Part shown: positions 40,413-49,704 of the stretch, piece after piece | Position numbering within the stretch: position 1 is the stretch's first letter | Layout of the letters: every line of letters starts with the position of its first letter | Source of the DNA: Acetobacteraceae bacterium | Lineage (GTDB): Bacteria; Pseudomonadota; Alphaproteobacteria; Acetobacterales; Acetobacteraceae | Direction of reading: 5' to 3' | Assembly: GCA_031291725.1 (NCBI GenBank) | Contig: JARLIM010000020.1 | Location: 86,807 to 150,806, forward strand | DNA length: 64,000 nucleotides | The notes under the pieces: generated by a model | What the model was told of the DNA's origin: nothing | Database searches by the model: none | The model's input: only the letters and a program-made list of their open reading frames with translations | Translations under genes and position numbers: made by a program

Positions 40413-41474
40413 ATGACCATCATCTCCTCCCCCAACGCGGCGGCCATGCCCTCGGGCCTGCTCGGCCTGCTGACCAGCGACAGCCAGGGTGTGCAGAACC
40501 ATGTGACGCAATTGAGCCAGCAGGCGAGCACCGGATTGGTGGCGCAAACTTATGGTGGCATGGGGGCAGCGGCGCAGATCTCGCTCGATCTGCGACCGCA
40601 ATTATCGGCAATCGGCGCCTATACACAGAATATTTCCCAGGCCAACACGCAGCTGACCGCCACAAGCCAAGTGCTGACCCAGCTGCAACAAATTGCCAGC
40701 ACCTTCTCCTCTGGCCTGCTGAGCATCGGCAGCGGCACCTCGCAGGAGGTGGATACCCTGGCCTCGCAGGCCAGTGCCGCACTGACGCAGGTGCAATCGC
40801 TGCTCAACACCCAGCTGGGCGATAAATACATCTTTGCCGGCCAGGACAGCAGCAACGCACCGCTGCCAAACAGTCAGTTCAATGCATATGTGCAATCGAT
40901 CCAGTCCACCGTCAGCGGATTGACGGCCGGCAATGGCAGCACGATCATCGCCAGCACGCTGTCTGCGGCGATGACGAATTCGCCATTCTCCAGCACATTG
41001 GGCACCGCACCGGAGCAGGTGACGGTCGGCCCTGGCGTGACCACGCCGGTGGGCATCGTGGCGGGACAGGATGCGTATGTAACGCAGAGTGGGGCCAGCA
41101 CCACCGGCTCCTATGTGCGCGACCTGATCCGCTCGCTGGCCACCATTGCCGGGATGAATTCCAGCCAGACCTCCCTCTCGCCCGGCTTCAGCGCGGTGGT
41201 GAATGACACGCTGAGCAATCTGCAATCGGAAGTTACCACCATCAACAACGAGAATGGCGGCGTGGGGGCGGCGCAACAAAACCTCACCGCCGATCAAACC
41301 TCACTCACCGACATGCAAACGGCACTGACCACGCAGGTATCCAACGTTGAGAACGTCGATGCCGCCAGCACCGCCACCGCTCTCAGCCAGGCGCAGACGC
41401 AGTTGCAGATCAGCTACAAATTGATCGCCAGCGCAGAATCGATGTCGCTGGTTTCCTATCTGCCGACCCCCTGA
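40413..41474 (+). CDS. flgL: Flagellar hook-associated protein FlgL
   Basis: Flagellin/FlgL-like; NTQLGDKYIFAGQDSSNAPLP; directly after flgK. Confidence 0.9.
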   Translation: MTIISSPNAAAMPSGLLGLLTSDSQGVQNHVTQLSQQASTGLVAQTYGGMGAAAQISLDLRPQLSAIGAYTQNISQANTQLTATSQVLTQLQQIASTFSSGLLSIGSGTSQEVDTLASQASAALTQVQSLLNTQLGDKYIFAGQDSSNAPLPNSQFNAYVQSIQSTVSGLTAGNGSTIIASTLSAAMTNSPFSSTLGTAPEQVTVGPGVTTPVGIVAGQDAYVTQSGASTTGSYVRDLIRSLATIAGMNSSQTSLSPGFSAVVNDTLSNLQSEVTTINNENGGVGAAQQNLTADQTSLTDMQTALTTQVSNVENVDAASTATALSQAQTQLQISYKLIASAESMSLVSYLPTP

Positions 41475-41580
41475 ATGCCACGATCGCGCCACGCTTTGCG
41501 TTCATTCTTGCTTCATGTGTTTGCGAGACACTGCGGGTCGGGACGCCCCAATACGGTGCGTCAGGGTTGGAAAGAACATT

Positions 41581-42015
41581 ATGACCCATCTGGTTCTGGA
41601 ACTGCGCCAGGGCGATTTCATGATCGTCAACGGCGCCCCGATCCGCTTCCGCAGCAAGGCGCGGATCGAACTGGCAGCGCATGCCCGTTTTCTGTTTGGC
41701 AAACAGATCATGGGCCCCGATCAGGCGGATACTCCGGCACGACGGATCTATTTCGCTCTGCAGACCGCCTATATCGGTGCGGATGGGGAACGCCCCGGCG
41801 GCCTTGTGCAGGCGCGGGCATTGATTGAGGCGTTCCACAGCAGCACCACCTCGGCCTTGGCGCGCGACATCCTGGACCGCGCGTTGGAAGCGGCCGAGGC
41901 AGATGATTGCTATAAGGCGCTCAAACTCATCCGGCGCATCATGCGCCATGAAGATGCCGTGCTGGGCCGGGAACAACCGCCACCGGGCACGGTGCCGATG
42001 ACGATGCCAGCGTAA
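41581..42015 (+). CDS. flbT: Flagellar biosynthesis repressor FlbT
   Basis: LELRQGDFMIVNGAPIRFRSKARIELAAHARFLFGKQIMGPDQADTPARRIYFALQTAYIG. Confidence 0.93.
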   Translation: MTHLVLELRQGDFMIVNGAPIRFRSKARIELAAHARFLFGKQIMGPDQADTPARRIYFALQTAYIGADGERPGGLVQARALIEAFHSSTTSALARDILDRALEAAEADDCYKALKLIRRIMRHEDAVLGREQPPPGTVPMTMPA

Positions 42016-42052
42016 AGCAGCACAGGCATTCATGCCATGCCGTCATGACGTT

Positions 42053-42070
42053 GCGACATCATGATGTCGC
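42053..42070. repeat. Perfect 18-bp palindrome
   Basis: GCGACATCATGATGTCGC is its own reverse complement; preceded by CGTCATGACG (42041-42050) and GGCATTCATGCC (42025-42036). Confidence 0.9.
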
Positions 42071-42159
42071 CGATCAGGTGTCCACGGCTTCGTCATTGCG
42101 AGCGCGGGTGCCGATCGGCGACAGTGTGAACGCTTCCAACGGTGACGCACAAAGGCGGC

Positions 42160-42918
42160 TCAGCCCACGTACTGGGCGTGCGCTTCACCCAGCGAGGGGA
42201 AGTGCACGCGGATATCTGCCTTCGCACCCACCGGAGATTTCCCCGTCCAGGAGCCACAGGTGACAACCTGCCCCGCCTTCAATCCGCCCGCCCACACCGC
42301 ACCGGTATTGGCCACCCACTGCACGAGGCGCACCATGTCGCCACCCGGATTGCCTTGATGCGTCTTATGCAGGGCGCCATCGACATATTGCTCTGCAATC
42401 TCGGCAGCGAAATCGATGCCGTGCCAATCCGCCCGGCCCGGCCCGACGATGAGGGCGAAATGCGATTGGCTGTCGGCCAGACCGCTGAACGGGTCCACGG
42501 CGTCGGCATCGATATAACGCGGATCGAGCAATTCGATGGTCGGATGCGCGGTGGCCATCGCCGCGATCACCTCTTCGCGCGAGTAGGGCTGCGCGCGCGG
42601 CGGCAGGTCATGGCCGATGGTGAAGGAGACCTCGGCTTCGATGAAATTCGAACGATGGGTGCTGTCGAAGCTGGCGGGCGAGGCCACCACATTGACCTGC
42701 GGCAGGGCACCGCATTGCGGATCGGCGGACGGGTTGGCGGCACCCACTTTCCAGCCGCCAATGCCCGAAAAGCTCTCCGCCACCAGACGCTGAATGGCAT
42801 AGGCCTCGGCGCGATCGGCCGGGCGCAGCGCCTCGGGCAGGGCGGCGAGTTTGTTGGCGGGGTTGGCGCGAACGGCGAGCAGCAGATCGGCAGCCTGACG
42901 GGCTTTCTGGGACATCAC
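42160..42918 (-). CDS. 2-keto-4-pentenoate hydratase-like protein (FAH superfamily)
   Basis: GGWKVGAANPSADPQCGALPQ...FIEAEVSFTIGHDLPPRAQPYSREEV...NTGAVWAGGLKAGQVVTCGSWTG. Confidence 0.85.
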   Translation of the reverse strand: MMSQKARQAADLLLAVRANPANKLAALPEALRPADRAEAYAIQRLVAESFSGIGGWKVGAANPSADPQCGALPQVNVVASPASFDSTHRSNFIEAEVSFTIGHDLPPRAQPYSREEVIAAMATAHPTIELLDPRYIDADAVDPFSGLADSQSHFALIVGPGRADWHGIDFAAEIAEQYVDGALHKTHQGNPGGDMVRLVQWVANTGAVWAGGLKAGQVVTCGSWTGKSPVGAKADIRVHFPSLGEAHAQYVG

Positions 42919-42986
42919 TTCCTCCTCAACTATTTGCGGTGTAGGTCGGGAGCAAGAACTTGTCCAACCAGGGGCGTTTGAGCGCG

Positions 42987-43913
42987 ATGCTGCACACCGA
43001 TTGGCGAAACCTTCCCACCCAGGCGCGCGGCATGGTGCTCGCCTTGGGCAATTTCGACGGGGTGCATCGCGGTCACGCCCATCTGCTGCACGCAGCCCAC
43101 GCCGCCCGCCCGGATGCCCCGCTTGGCGTGCTCACCTTCGAGCCGCATCCGCGCGCCTTGTTCCGCCCGGAAGACCCGCCCTTCCGCCTCTCACCCTCTG
43201 CCCAACGCGCGGAACTGCTGGCGGGGCTGGGGGTGCGGCAGGTGATCGAGGTGCCGTTCGACAGCGCGTTCGCCGCCCTCACCGCCGAGGATTTCGTCGC
43301 CCGCGTGCTGCATCAGGCCTGTGGCGCGGTGCATGTGGCGTGCGGGGCGGATTTCGCCTTCGGCCACCGGCGCGGCGGCGATGTGCATTTTCTGGAGGCC
43401 CGCGCCGAGGCGTTCGGCATTGGCCTGTCCATCGTGCCGCAACTCACCGACGAGTCCGGCCCGATCTCTTCCTCCCGCGTCCGACGGGCGTTGCAGGATG
43501 GCTACCCGGAACATGCGGCGTTTCTGCTCGGTCGCCCCTGGGCCATTCGCGGCGAGGTGGCGCATGGCGACAAGCGCGGCCGCACCATCGGCTTCCCCAC
43601 CGCCAATATCGCACTCGGCGGATATCTGGAGCCCGCGCGGGGCGTCTATGCGGTGCGCGCCACGCTGCCGGATGGCAGAATTGTCGCAGGCGTTGCCAAT
43701 CTGGGCCGCAGACCGACGGTGGCGGACACTACTGAGGCGCGGCTTGAGACCCATCTGTTTGATTTCGCGGAAGATATTTACGGACAGACATTGGATGTGG
43801 CGCTGGTGGCCTTCCTGCGCGCCGAGCAGAAATTCGCCAGTTTCGATGCACTGCGTCAGCAGATCGTCACCGATGCCGAAGACGCACGCCGCCTGCTCGC
43901 CACCTCTGCTTGA
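42987..43913 (+). CDS. ribF: Bifunctional riboflavin kinase/FAD synthetase
   Basis: LALGNFDGVHRGHAHLL, ISSSRVRRAL, KRGRTIGFPTANIALGGYLEPARGVYAV. Confidence 0.96.
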   Translation: MLHTDWRNLPTQARGMVLALGNFDGVHRGHAHLLHAAHAARPDAPLGVLTFEPHPRALFRPEDPPFRLSPSAQRAELLAGLGVRQVIEVPFDSAFAALTAEDFVARVLHQACGAVHVACGADFAFGHRRGGDVHFLEARAEAFGIGLSIVPQLTDESGPISSSRVRRALQDGYPEHAAFLLGRPWAIRGEVAHGDKRGRTIGFPTANIALGGYLEPARGVYAVRATLPDGRIVAGVANLGRRPTVADTTEARLETHLFDFAEDIYGQTLDVALVAFLRAEQKFASFDALRQQIVTDAEDARRLLATSA

Positions 43914-43945
43914 CCACAGCCCGCACCGGTTCGCATAACCCCGTC

Positions 43946-46708
43946 ATGACCGACACACCCACCTCCCAGGCGCAGGATTATCGCGCCACCGTCTTTCTGC
44001 CCGCCACGGAATTTCCGATGCGCGGCGACCTGCCCAAGAAGGAGCCGGCGATCCTGGAGCGCTGGCAGCGTCTGGGCCTGTGGGAGAAGCTGCGCGCGCA
44101 GCACAAGAACGCCAAACCGTTCATGCTGCACGATGGCCCTCCCTACGCGAACGGCCATCTGCACATCGGCCACGCGCTGAACAAAATCCTCAAGGACGTC
44201 GTCAACCGCGCGCGCCAGATGAGCGGGCAGGATGCGCATTACATTCCGGGTTGGGACTGCCACGGCCTGCCGATCGAATGGCGGATCGAGGAGCAATACC
44301 GCAAGGATGGCCGCGACAAGGATCAGGTGCCGGTGCTGCAATTCCGCGCCGAATGCCGCGCCTATGCGGCGGAATGGGTGCGCATCCAGTCCGATGAATT
44401 CCGCCGCCTGGGCGTGGAAGGCGATTGGGCCGAGCGATACGCCACAATGGATTTCCCGTCCGAGGCGGCCATTGCCGGGGAAATCGGCAAATTCCTGATG
44501 AACGGCGAACTCTATCGCGGCCTGCGCCCGGTGATGTGGTCGCCGGTGGAAAAGACCGCCTTGGCCGAGGCGGAGATCGAATATCACGATCACACCTCCA
44601 CCACGATCATGGTCGGCTTCCCGGTTCTGCGCACCCACGTGCCGCAATTGGAAGGCGGCCGTGTGGTGATCTGGACCACAACGCCCTGGACAATGCCCGC
44701 CAACCGCGCCGTGGCCTTCGGGCCGGAGATCGAATACGCCATCGTGCATGTCGATTCGGTGGCCGAAGGCTCGCTGGTTGCTCCGCATTCCAAGCTGCTG
44801 GTTGCCCTCGCCCTGCTGCCGGAATTCTGCAAGACCACCAAGATCGAGACGCATCACATCGTCCATGTGGTCAAGGGCAGCGAACTGGTCGGCACCATCT
44901 GCGCGCATCCGCTGCGGGGTCGTGGCTATGAGCATGAGGTGCCGCTGCTGGGCGCCGATTTCGTCACCACCGAACAGGGCTCGGGCCTGGTGCACATCGC
45001 CCCCAGCCATGGCGAGGACGATTTCGCGCTCGGTCGGGCGCATGGGCTGGAGGTGCCGGAGACGGTGGCCGATGACGGTCGGCTGACCCATTTCGCGCCG
45101 GGCTTCGAAGGCGTGCATGTCTACAAGGCGGCCGATCCGGTCTGTGCGGCGCTGCTGGAGACCGGCGCGTTGCTGGCACGCGGCAAGCTGCTGCATTCCT
45201 ACCCGCATTCCTGGCGCTCGAAGGCCCCGCTGATCTACCGCGCCACCCCGCAATGGTTCATCCGTATGGATGGCGAGCAGCACATCCGCCAGAAGGCGCT
45301 GGACGCGATTGCGGCGACGCATTTCGTGCCCGATCAGGGCCGCAACCGCATCGGCGCGATGATCGCCTCGCGCCCGGATTGGTGCATCAGCCGTCAGCGC
45401 GCCTGGGGCGTGCCGATTGCGGTGTTCGTGGAGAAAAAGACCGGTCAGGTGCTGCGCGATCAGGCGGTGGTGGACCGCGTGGTGGCCGCCTTCACCACCG
45501 AGGGGGCCGATGCCTGGTATTCCTCTCCGGCCTCGCGCTTCCTGGGCGAAGGACGCGACCCGGCGGAGTATGAGCAGGTGATGGACATTGTGGATGTGTG
45601 GTTCGAGAGCGGCTCGACTCACGCCTTCACGCTGGAGGCACGCGGGCTGCCATGGCCTGCGGATCTGTATCTGGAAGGCAGCGACCAGCATCGCGGCTGG
45701 TTCCATTCCAGCCTGCTCGAATCCGTCGGCACCCGCGGCCGCGCGCCGTTCAACGCCATTCTGACGCATGGTTTCGTGCTCGACGAGCATGGCCGCAAGA
45801 TGAGCAAGTCGCTCGGCAACGTCACCGCCCCGCAGGAAGTGACCGACCAATACGGCGCGGATATTCTGCGCCTGTGGGTGATGAATTCCGACACCACGGA
45901 CGATCTGCGCATCGGGCCGGAAATCCTCAAGCAGCAGGCGGAACTCTATCGCCGCATCCGCAACACGCTGCGCTGGATTCTGGGCTCCTTGGCCGGCTTC
46001 ACCGAGGCCGAGCGCGTGCCGGTGGAGCAGATGCCGGAGCTGGAACGCTACATGCTGCATCGCCTGTCCGAATTGGATGTGCAGTATCGCGCGGCGGTGG
46101 AGAATTACGATTGGACCGGGGTGATCCCGGCGCTGCACGTGTTCTGCTCGACGGATCTCTCGGCGTTCTATTTCGACGTGCGCAAAGACGCGATCTATTG
46201 CGACCATGCGGACAGCCCGCGCCGCCGCGCCGCGCGGACGGTGCTGGATCATCTGCATCGCAGCCTGTGCAGCTGGTTCGCCCCGGTGCTGGTGTTCACC
46301 GCCGATGAGGCCTGGACATCGCGCTTCGGCGAGGAGACCAGCGTGCATCTGCAGCCCCTGCCGGTGATTCCGGCGGAGTGGGCCAATGCCGAGCTGGGCG
46401 CGAAATGGGACATAATCCGCGAATTGCGCCGTGGGTTGACGGGAGCCATTGAGGTGATGCGTCAGCAGAAGGAGGTGAAATCCTCCCTCGAAGCCGGTGT
46501 TGCCGTCACACAGGCGCATCTGGAATTGATGTCGGGCGATGACTGGGCGGAATTGTCCATCGTCTCCAGCTTCGTCGAAGCCGCAGAGGCCACCGCGTTC
46601 AAGGCCGATGGCACCAAATGCGAACGCTGCTGGAAGATCCTGCCGGAAGTTGGCCAATCGGCAGCGCATCCGGGCCTGTGCCGCCGGTGCGAGGCGGTGG
46701 TGGCATGA
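43946..46708 (+). CDS. ileS: Isoleucyl-tRNA synthetase
   Basis: DGPPYANGHLHIGHALNKILKD, KMSKSLGN, C-terminal zinc motif CERCWK...LCRRCEAVV. Confidence 0.98.
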   Translation: MTDTPTSQAQDYRATVFLPATEFPMRGDLPKKEPAILERWQRLGLWEKLRAQHKNAKPFMLHDGPPYANGHLHIGHALNKILKDVVNRARQMSGQDAHYIPGWDCHGLPIEWRIEEQYRKDGRDKDQVPVLQFRAECRAYAAEWVRIQSDEFRRLGVEGDWAERYATMDFPSEAAIAGEIGKFLMNGELYRGLRPVMWSPVEKTALAEAEIEYHDHTSTTIMVGFPVLRTHVPQLEGGRVVIWTTTPWTMPANRAVAFGPEIEYAIVHVDSVAEGSLVAPHSKLLVALALLPEFCKTTKIETHHIVHVVKGSELVGTICAHPLRGRGYEHEVPLLGADFVTTEQGSGLVHIAPSHGEDDFALGRAHGLEVPETVADDGRLTHFAPGFEGVHVYKAADPVCAALLETGALLARGKLLHSYPHSWRSKAPLIYRATPQWFIRMDGEQHIRQKALDAIAATHFVPDQGRNRIGAMIASRPDWCISRQRAWGVPIAVFVEKKTGQVLRDQAVVDRVVAAFTTEGADAWYSSPASRFLGEGRDPAEYEQVMDIVDVWFESGSTHAFTLEARGLPWPADLYLEGSDQHRGWFHSSLLESVGTRGRAPFNAILTHGFVLDEHGRKMSKSLGNVTAPQEVTDQYGADILRLWVMNSDTTDDLRIGPEILKQQAELYRRIRNTLRWILGSLAGFTEAERVPVEQMPELERYMLHRLSELDVQYRAAVENYDWTGVIPALHVFCSTDLSAFYFDVRKDAIYCDHADSPRRRAARTVLDHLHRSLCSWFAPVLVFTADEAWTSRFGEETSVHLQPLPVIPAEWANAELGAKWDIIRELRRGLTGAIEVMRQQKEVKSSLEAGVAVTQAHLELMSGDDWAELSIVSSFVEAAEATAFKADGTKCERCWKILPEVGQSAAHPGLCRRCEAVVA

Positions 46709-47202
46709 TCCGGCTGGGTCTGATTCTGGCGGTGCTGGTCCTGGCCGCCGATCAGGCCAGCAAGGCTTGGGTGCTCTACGGCCTGCACTTGGAGGATGTC
46801 GGCTCGATTGCGGTGATGCCGCTGCTGAATTTCACCATGGTGTGGAATCACGGCGTCACCTTCGGGCTGCTCAACGGTCTGGGCGCTGCCGGGCCGTTCG
46901 TGCTGGCCGGCATCGCGCTGGCGGTGGTGATTGGGCTGTATCTGTGGCTGATGCGCACCGACTCCGCCCTGGTGGCCGTGGCCTTGGGTGGAATTGCGGG
47001 CGGTGCGGTGGGCAATGTGATCGACCGGCTGCGCTTCGGTGCGGTGGTGGATTTCCTGCACGCGCACGCATTCGGCTATTCGTGGTATGTTTTCAACGTC
47101 GCCGATGCCGCCATTGTGGGCGGCGTTGGTTTGCTGTTGCTCGACAGTCTCAAACAGCCCCGCTTGCAGCCCCCCTCAGGCGGCGCTAAGGAGCGTTCAT
47201 GA
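46705..47202 (+). CDS. lspA: Signal peptidase II
   Basis: LAADQASKAWVLYGL...VWNHGVTFGLL...GGAVGNVIDRLRFGAVVDFLHAH...FNVADAAIVGG; 4-bp overlap with ileS. Confidence 0.95.
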   Translation: MIRLGLILAVLVLAADQASKAWVLYGLHLEDVGSIAVMPLLNFTMVWNHGVTFGLLNGLGAAGPFVLAGIALAVVIGLYLWLMRTDSALVAVALGGIAGGAVGNVIDRLRFGAVVDFLHAHAFGYSWYVFNVADAAIVGGVGLLLLDSLKQPRLQPPSGGAKERS

Positions 47203-47876
47203 CCCATCATTCCCGCCCTGCCCGCCAGATTGTCGCACCGCTGGTGCTCGTTGCGACCCTGGTGTCGCTTACCGCCTGTTCGGGAACCGGCGAGGATCTT
47301 GCCCGCAATGTCGGGTTGATGCGCGATGCACCGGATGAATTCGTCGTCACGACGCGTGCGCCGCTGGTGATGCCATCTGATTTGAACACGCTGCCACCGC
47401 CAACCCCCGGCGCGACCCGTCCGCAGGAGCGCTCGGCACGCGATGCCGCGCAGTTGACCCTGGCACCGCAATCCGTGACCAGCACCGCGGCCGCCACGCG
47501 CAGCCCTGGCGAGGAGGCCCTGCTCAATGCCACCCAGCAGGACGCCGCTCCCGATGTACGCATCGATGTGAACCAGGACGCCACCAAGGACGCCACCAAG
47601 CACAGCTTCGCTGACACGCTGATGTTCTGGAAAGACACGCCAACCCCTGGCGTGGTCGTGGATGCACAGGCTGAAGCAAAGCGTCTGCAACAGAATGCAG
47701 CCCTCGGCCGCCCGGTGACGGATGGCAACACGCCGGTGGAGCAACCGAAAGCCCAGCCGAACTGGTTGCAGCGCAAGATCTCTGGTTCGTCGAGCCCGCC
47801 GAGTCAGCCCGCCGCCGCGCCGGCACCGGCGGCGTCCCCTGCGCCGGTCGGCAAAAGCTGGTGGGACATCTTCTGA
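47199..47876 (+). CDS. DUF3035-like lipoprotein
   Basis: Lipobox VSLTAC; DLARNVGLMRDAPDEFVVTTRAPLVMPSDLNTLPPPTPGATRPQE; overlaps lspA by 4 bp. Confidence 0.85.
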   Translation: MTHHSRPARQIVAPLVLVATLVSLTACSGTGEDLARNVGLMRDAPDEFVVTTRAPLVMPSDLNTLPPPTPGATRPQERSARDAAQLTLAPQSVTSTAAATRSPGEEALLNATQQDAAPDVRIDVNQDATKDATKHSFADTLMFWKDTPTPGVVVDAQAEAKRLQQNAALGRPVTDGNTPVEQPKAQPNWLQRKISGSSSPPSQPAAAPAPAASPAPVGKSWWDIF

Positions 47877-48017
47877 TTCCCCGATCCGTCTCTTGCCTGC
47901 TTGATCCAATCCATGTGTAGACTCCAGATGCGCATCGCCCTTGGATGAGGGCCGGTACGCTGATTCTGGGCCGATGCGGGAAGATTTTCCGCTGGCTTGA
48001 CTGGGGGGGGGTTGTCC

Positions 48018-49697
48018 ATGCCGCAAGACGCAGCCATGCCGCATCGCACGCATCTGACAGCCTCCTGGGATCGGTTGACCGCACTGGCTGACCGTCCTGG
48101 CGCGCAGGATATCCGCGCGCTGTTTGCCGCCGATCCCGACCGCGCGACCCGATTTTCCGCCGCGTTGGACGATCTGACGATTGATTTTTCAAAAACATCC
48201 ATCGATGACGAGGCGCTTGCCGCCCTGCTCGGCCATACCCGTGCGGCGGCGTTGAATCTCTTTCGCGACCGACTTTTTGAAGGCCATACCGTCAACGCCA
48301 CTGAACGCCGGGCGGCAATGCACATGGCGTTGCGCAATGGCGCACAGGGCGGTTTCTGGGCCGATTTGCCGAGCGGGCGGGAAAACGCCTCGCAGCTTGC
48401 CGCGACCGAATTGCTGCGTATGCAGGCTTTTGTGCGGCAGGTGCATGACGGTGAGGTCTGCGGCGTCGGTGGTGCGCGGTTCACTCATGTGATCAATATC
48501 GGCATTGGCGGCTCCGATCTCGGCCCGCTGATGGCCACCGAAGCGCTGACCCTCGCGCGCGGCCCGGTTCTGGACACACGCTTTGTCTCCAACGTCGATG
48601 CCACCAGCCTGGCCGTGGCCACACGCGGGCTCGATCCAGCCAAGACATTGATATTGGTGGCCTCCAAGACCTTCACCACGCAGGAGACGATGACCAACGC
48701 CCACGCCGCGCGGGCCTGGATCGCCGATGCATTGGGCGAAGCTGCCGTGGCGTCGCATTTTGCCGCCTTGTCGACCAATGCCCGCGCCGTGTCCGCCTTC
48801 GGCATTTCGCCGGAGCGGGTGTTTGGCTTTCGCGACTGGGTGGGGGGGCGTTTCTCGCTGTGGTCGCCGGTGGGATTGTCGATTGCGTTGGCGGCTGGCT
48901 GGGAGAAATTCCAGGCGATGCTCGAAGGAGCGGCTGCCATGGACGCGCATTTCCGCGCCACCCCTTTTGCCGCGAATCTGCCGGTTCTGCTGGCCTTGGT
49001 GGGCATTTGGAATGTCAATGCGATGGGCAGCCGCACCCATTGCGTGCTCGCCTATGACGACCGTCTGCGCCGCTTTCCCGCCTTCCTGCAACAATTGGAG
49101 ATGGAGAGCAACGGCAAGTCGGTGGGGCTGAATGGCCGCCCGGTGCAGACCGCCACCTGCCCGGTGCTGTTCGGCGAACCGGGCACCAACGCGCAGCACA
49201 GCTTCATGCAATTGGTGCATCAGGGCACGCAGGCGATCCCGGTGGATTTCATCCTCGCCGCCACCCCCGAGCACGACCGCCCCGATGCGCACCGCATCCT
49301 CGCCGCCCACGCCTTCGCCCAGTCCGAGGCGCTGCTGCGTGGACGGTCATTGGCCGAAGTGCAGTCCGAGATGCGCGAGGCCGGGGCGAGCGAGGCGGAC
49401 ATCGCCGAAATCGCGCCGCACCGGGTGTTCTCCGGCAATCGCCCGAGCGTGACGATCCTGCAATCGCAGCTCGACGCCTTCAGCCTGGGCCGCCTGATTG
49501 CGCTGTATGAGCACAAGGTGGCGGTGCAGGGCTGGTTGTGGGGGGTGAATTCCTTCGATCAATGGGGCGTTGAACTCGGCAAGGCGCTGGCCAATGGCAT
49601 TTTGCCCGATCTGATGCCGGGGGCGGCCGGTGGCGTGCATGATGCCTCCACCAACGCGCTGATCGCCCGCTTCCGCGCGCTGCGCGGCGAGGCGTAA
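48018..49697 (+). CDS. pgi: Glucose-6-phosphate isomerase
   Basis: NIGIGGSDLGPLMATEAL, VASKTFTTQETMTNA, SFDQWGVELGKALA. Confidence 0.97.
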   Translation: MPQDAAMPHRTHLTASWDRLTALADRPGAQDIRALFAADPDRATRFSAALDDLTIDFSKTSIDDEALAALLGHTRAAALNLFRDRLFEGHTVNATERRAAMHMALRNGAQGGFWADLPSGRENASQLAATELLRMQAFVRQVHDGEVCGVGGARFTHVINIGIGGSDLGPLMATEALTLARGPVLDTRFVSNVDATSLAVATRGLDPAKTLILVASKTFTTQETMTNAHAARAWIADALGEAAVASHFAALSTNARAVSAFGISPERVFGFRDWVGGRFSLWSPVGLSIALAAGWEKFQAMLEGAAAMDAHFRATPFAANLPVLLALVGIWNVNAMGSRTHCVLAYDDRLRRFPAFLQQLEMESNGKSVGLNGRPVQTATCPVLFGEPGTNAQHSFMQLVHQGTQAIPVDFILAATPEHDRPDAHRILAAHAFAQSEALLRGRSLAEVQSEMREAGASEADIAEIAPHRVFSGNRPSVTILQSQLDAFSLGRLIALYEHKVAVQGWLWGVNSFDQWGVELGKALANGILPDLMPGAAGGVHDASTNALIARFRALRGEA

Positions 49698-49704
49698 GCA
49701 AGCC

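Noticed and set aside
38808-40601. 597-aa minus-strand ORF antisense to flgK
   Set aside because: Shadow ORF with Arg/Gly/His-rich composition; sense gene is FlgK.
43856-46669. 937-aa minus-strand ORF antisense to ileS
   Set aside because: Antisense shadow of a clear IleS; low-complexity composition.
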